64,000 bases of DNA from Candidatus Neomicrothrix sp. UBA2517 (GTDB lineage: Bacteria; Actinomycetota; Acidimicrobiia; Acidimicrobiales; UBA8592). Within the stretch, counting starts at the first letter, position 1. The number at the start of each line of letters is the position of its first letter. Made by a program: the position numbers and the translations under genes. Location of the stretch: assembly GCA_002341185.1 (NCBI GenBank), contig DDNP01000026.1, positions 9,733-73,732 of the forward strand, read 5' to 3'. Of this stretch, positions 63,136-64,000 are shown one piece after another. Below the pieces are notes generated by a model. The model made no database searches. It was not told the DNA's origin and was given only the letters and a program-made list of their open reading frames with translations.

Positions 63136-63607
63136 AGCCTTGCTTTGTCCTTCTTGACATAGCTCGTGCGGCTTCACGATCTGCTTCACGCTGAGCTAAT
63201 TGGCGTCTCTTATCGACAAGGTTCTTTCGTCTAGCTAAAGCTAATTCAACTTTTGCTTTCCCGTTTCTAAAATACAATGAAAGCGGAATCAGTGTAAGGC
63301 CCTTTTGGTCGACTTGGGCCTGTAACTTTTGGATCTCTCTTTTGTGTAAAAGAAGTTTCTTAGGTCGATCTGGTTCGTGAGAGAAGATCGGACTTGAATG
63401 ATCGTACTTACTGATATGGCAAGAATTCAGCCAAATTTCTCCATCATGTATTCTGCAAAAAGCCTCAGCCAGCTGAGCCTGGCTGCTACGTAAAGACTTA
63501 ACTTCACTTCCTTGCAAAACCATACCAGCCTCTATCGTGTCAAAAATTTCAAATTCTCTCTTAGCTTGACGATTAGTTGCAACAATGCGTTTACCTGAAT
63601 TACCCAT
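63125..63607 (-). CDS. smpB: SsrA-binding protein SmpB
   Basis: A 160-aa SmpB: NRQAKREFEIFDTIEAGMVLQGSEVKS-type start, AFCRIHDGEIWL, KLLLHKREI, and the basic C-terminal tail with KKNLVDKR-like residues RRKNLVDKRRQLAQREADRE. It carries tmRNA into stalled ribosomes. The tRNA-mimicking tail appears complete. It lies upstream of ssrA on the same strand, with the KstD-like gene between on the other strand. Confidence 0.95.
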   Translation of the reverse strand: MGNSGKRIVATNRQAKREFEIFDTIEAGMVLQGSEVKSLRSSQAQLAEAFCRIHDGEIWLNSCHISKYDHSSPIFSHEPDRPKKLLLHKREIQKLQAQVDQKGLTLIPLSLYFRNGKAKVELALARRKNLVDKRRQLAQREADREAARAMSRRTKQGSTD

Positions 63608-63690
63608 AATGACTTGAGGCTAGCGCCAATAGAGTGACTCGGTTGGAAAGAGCGCTATTTCCTCAACATACCTCATCCAAAACTCTGCTG

Positions 63691-63702
63691 TATCATAAAA
63701 CA
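63691..63702 (+). promoter_or_regulatory. -10 box of a probable leaderless JAMM protease mRNA
   Basis: TATCAT at 63691-63696 is followed by AAAACA and ATG 63703, with no ribosome site. Confidence 0.4.
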
Positions 63703-64000
63703 ATGCTAGTACTCAAAGAAAGCATTAAAGCCCAAATAATCAAACACGCCATTGATGGATTACCAAACGAAGCATGTGGACTATTTTCTGCTGATAAAGA
63801 TACAAACACTATTGACTTCTTTTATCCAATGAAAAATATTGCAAAATCAGAAATAATCTACCAACTAGACCCGCTAGAAATGATGAAAGTTGAAGCTGTT
63901 GCAGATGCTAAAGGTAAGCAAATCATTGGAGTGATGCACAGCCATACCCACACCCATGCCTACCCATCACCCACAGATGTTAGAGACGCAACAGACTTTG
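63703..64000 (+). CDS. JAMM/M67-family metalloprotease (3'-truncated by window edge)
   Basis: The first 99 residues are visible. E23 in PNEACGLFS and the motif H79-S-H81-x7-S89-x2-D92 form the complete JAMM zinc site. Bacterial members such as Mec release amino acids or sulfur products from the C-terminus of ThiS/MoaD/CysO-type carrier proteins. The rhodanese-ThiF protein at 26854 could activate the same kind of carrier, but they are not neighbours. The rest lies beyond the window. Confidence 0.9.
   Translation, partial: MLVLKESIKAQIIKHAIDGLPNEACGLFSADKDTNTIDFFYPMKNIAKSEIIYQLDPLEMMKVEAVADAKGKQIIGVMHSHTHTHAYPSPTDVRDATDF

Overview
The window is chromosomal DNA of a free-living, streamlined actinobacterium, most likely a marine or freshwater Acidimicrobiia-type lineage. 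The G+C content looks low (low-to-mid 40s by eye), yet the genes are actinobacterial: a Rieske-containing suf operon with SufU, F420 genes cofD/cofE, DprE1 with its UbiA partner, a giant membrane GT2 followed by a DUF5719 protein, and an LCP enzyme. The block LCP - cofE/cofD - phosphomannomutase - Trm112-like - ahcY - secA - prfB - ftsE - ftsX - smpB recalls the order of the same genes in Mycobacterium. The lineage is inferred from gene content only. There are no insertion sequences, phage genes, CRISPR arrays, rRNA or tRNA genes, and no recognisable DNA-binding transcription factor.

Layout. 1-8.7 kb: Fe-S cluster assembly in two converging units (SufD-Rieske-SufC on +, SufC-SufS-SufU on -), with a pterin dehydratase, an SDR, a lipid-transfer thiolase and an alkyl-sulfatase behind the first. 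8.7-12.7 kb: an MBL hydrolase, a membrane-anchored unknown, a strong candidate structured RNA (about 9959-10164) with its own promoter and perfect terminator, then an operon of a 63-aa unknown, an alpha/beta hydrolase without the nucleophile serine, and RNase HI; then a cyclase. 12.7-17.3 kb: small lipid/SDR genes and the decaprenyl-phosphoryl-arabinose pair UbiA-DprE1. 17.4-26 kb: dihydrolipoyl dehydrogenase, a one-chain LipB-LipA fusion, M24 and M17 peptidases, YceI, cobalamin adenosyltransferase, MauE-like protein. 26-33 kb: sirtuin, rhodanese-ThiF, surface-sugar transferases, biotin carboxylase and its biotin ligase. 33-44 kb: LCP, a nucleotidyltransferase, cofE/cofD co-transcribed with rmd/gmd, the 1043-aa GT2 and DUF5719. 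44-57 kb: FtsH, CPBP protease, ManB, AhcY, SecA, RF2, FtsEX, threonine aldolase. 57-64 kb: mycothiol-type DinB protein, nitroreductase, phosphotransferase, P450, tmRNA, KstD-like flavoprotein, SmpB, and a JAMM protease cut by the window end.

How the genes fit together. Surface polysaccharide and cell-wall functions (UbiA/DprE1, GT2s, WbaP-like transferase, Gmd/Rmd, ManB, LCP) dominate the middle. Ltp thiolase, SDR, P450, KstD-like flavoprotein and phosphotransferase suggest use of steroid- or isoprenoid-like lipids. F420, mycothiol-type and lipoyl/biotin cofactor genes support these. Genes are densely packed, with ATGA overlaps and overlapping convergent 3' ends. Many first genes of transcription units carry a TAnnnT box 5-7 nt before the start codon and no Shine-Dalgarno sequence, which suggests frequent leaderless transcription.
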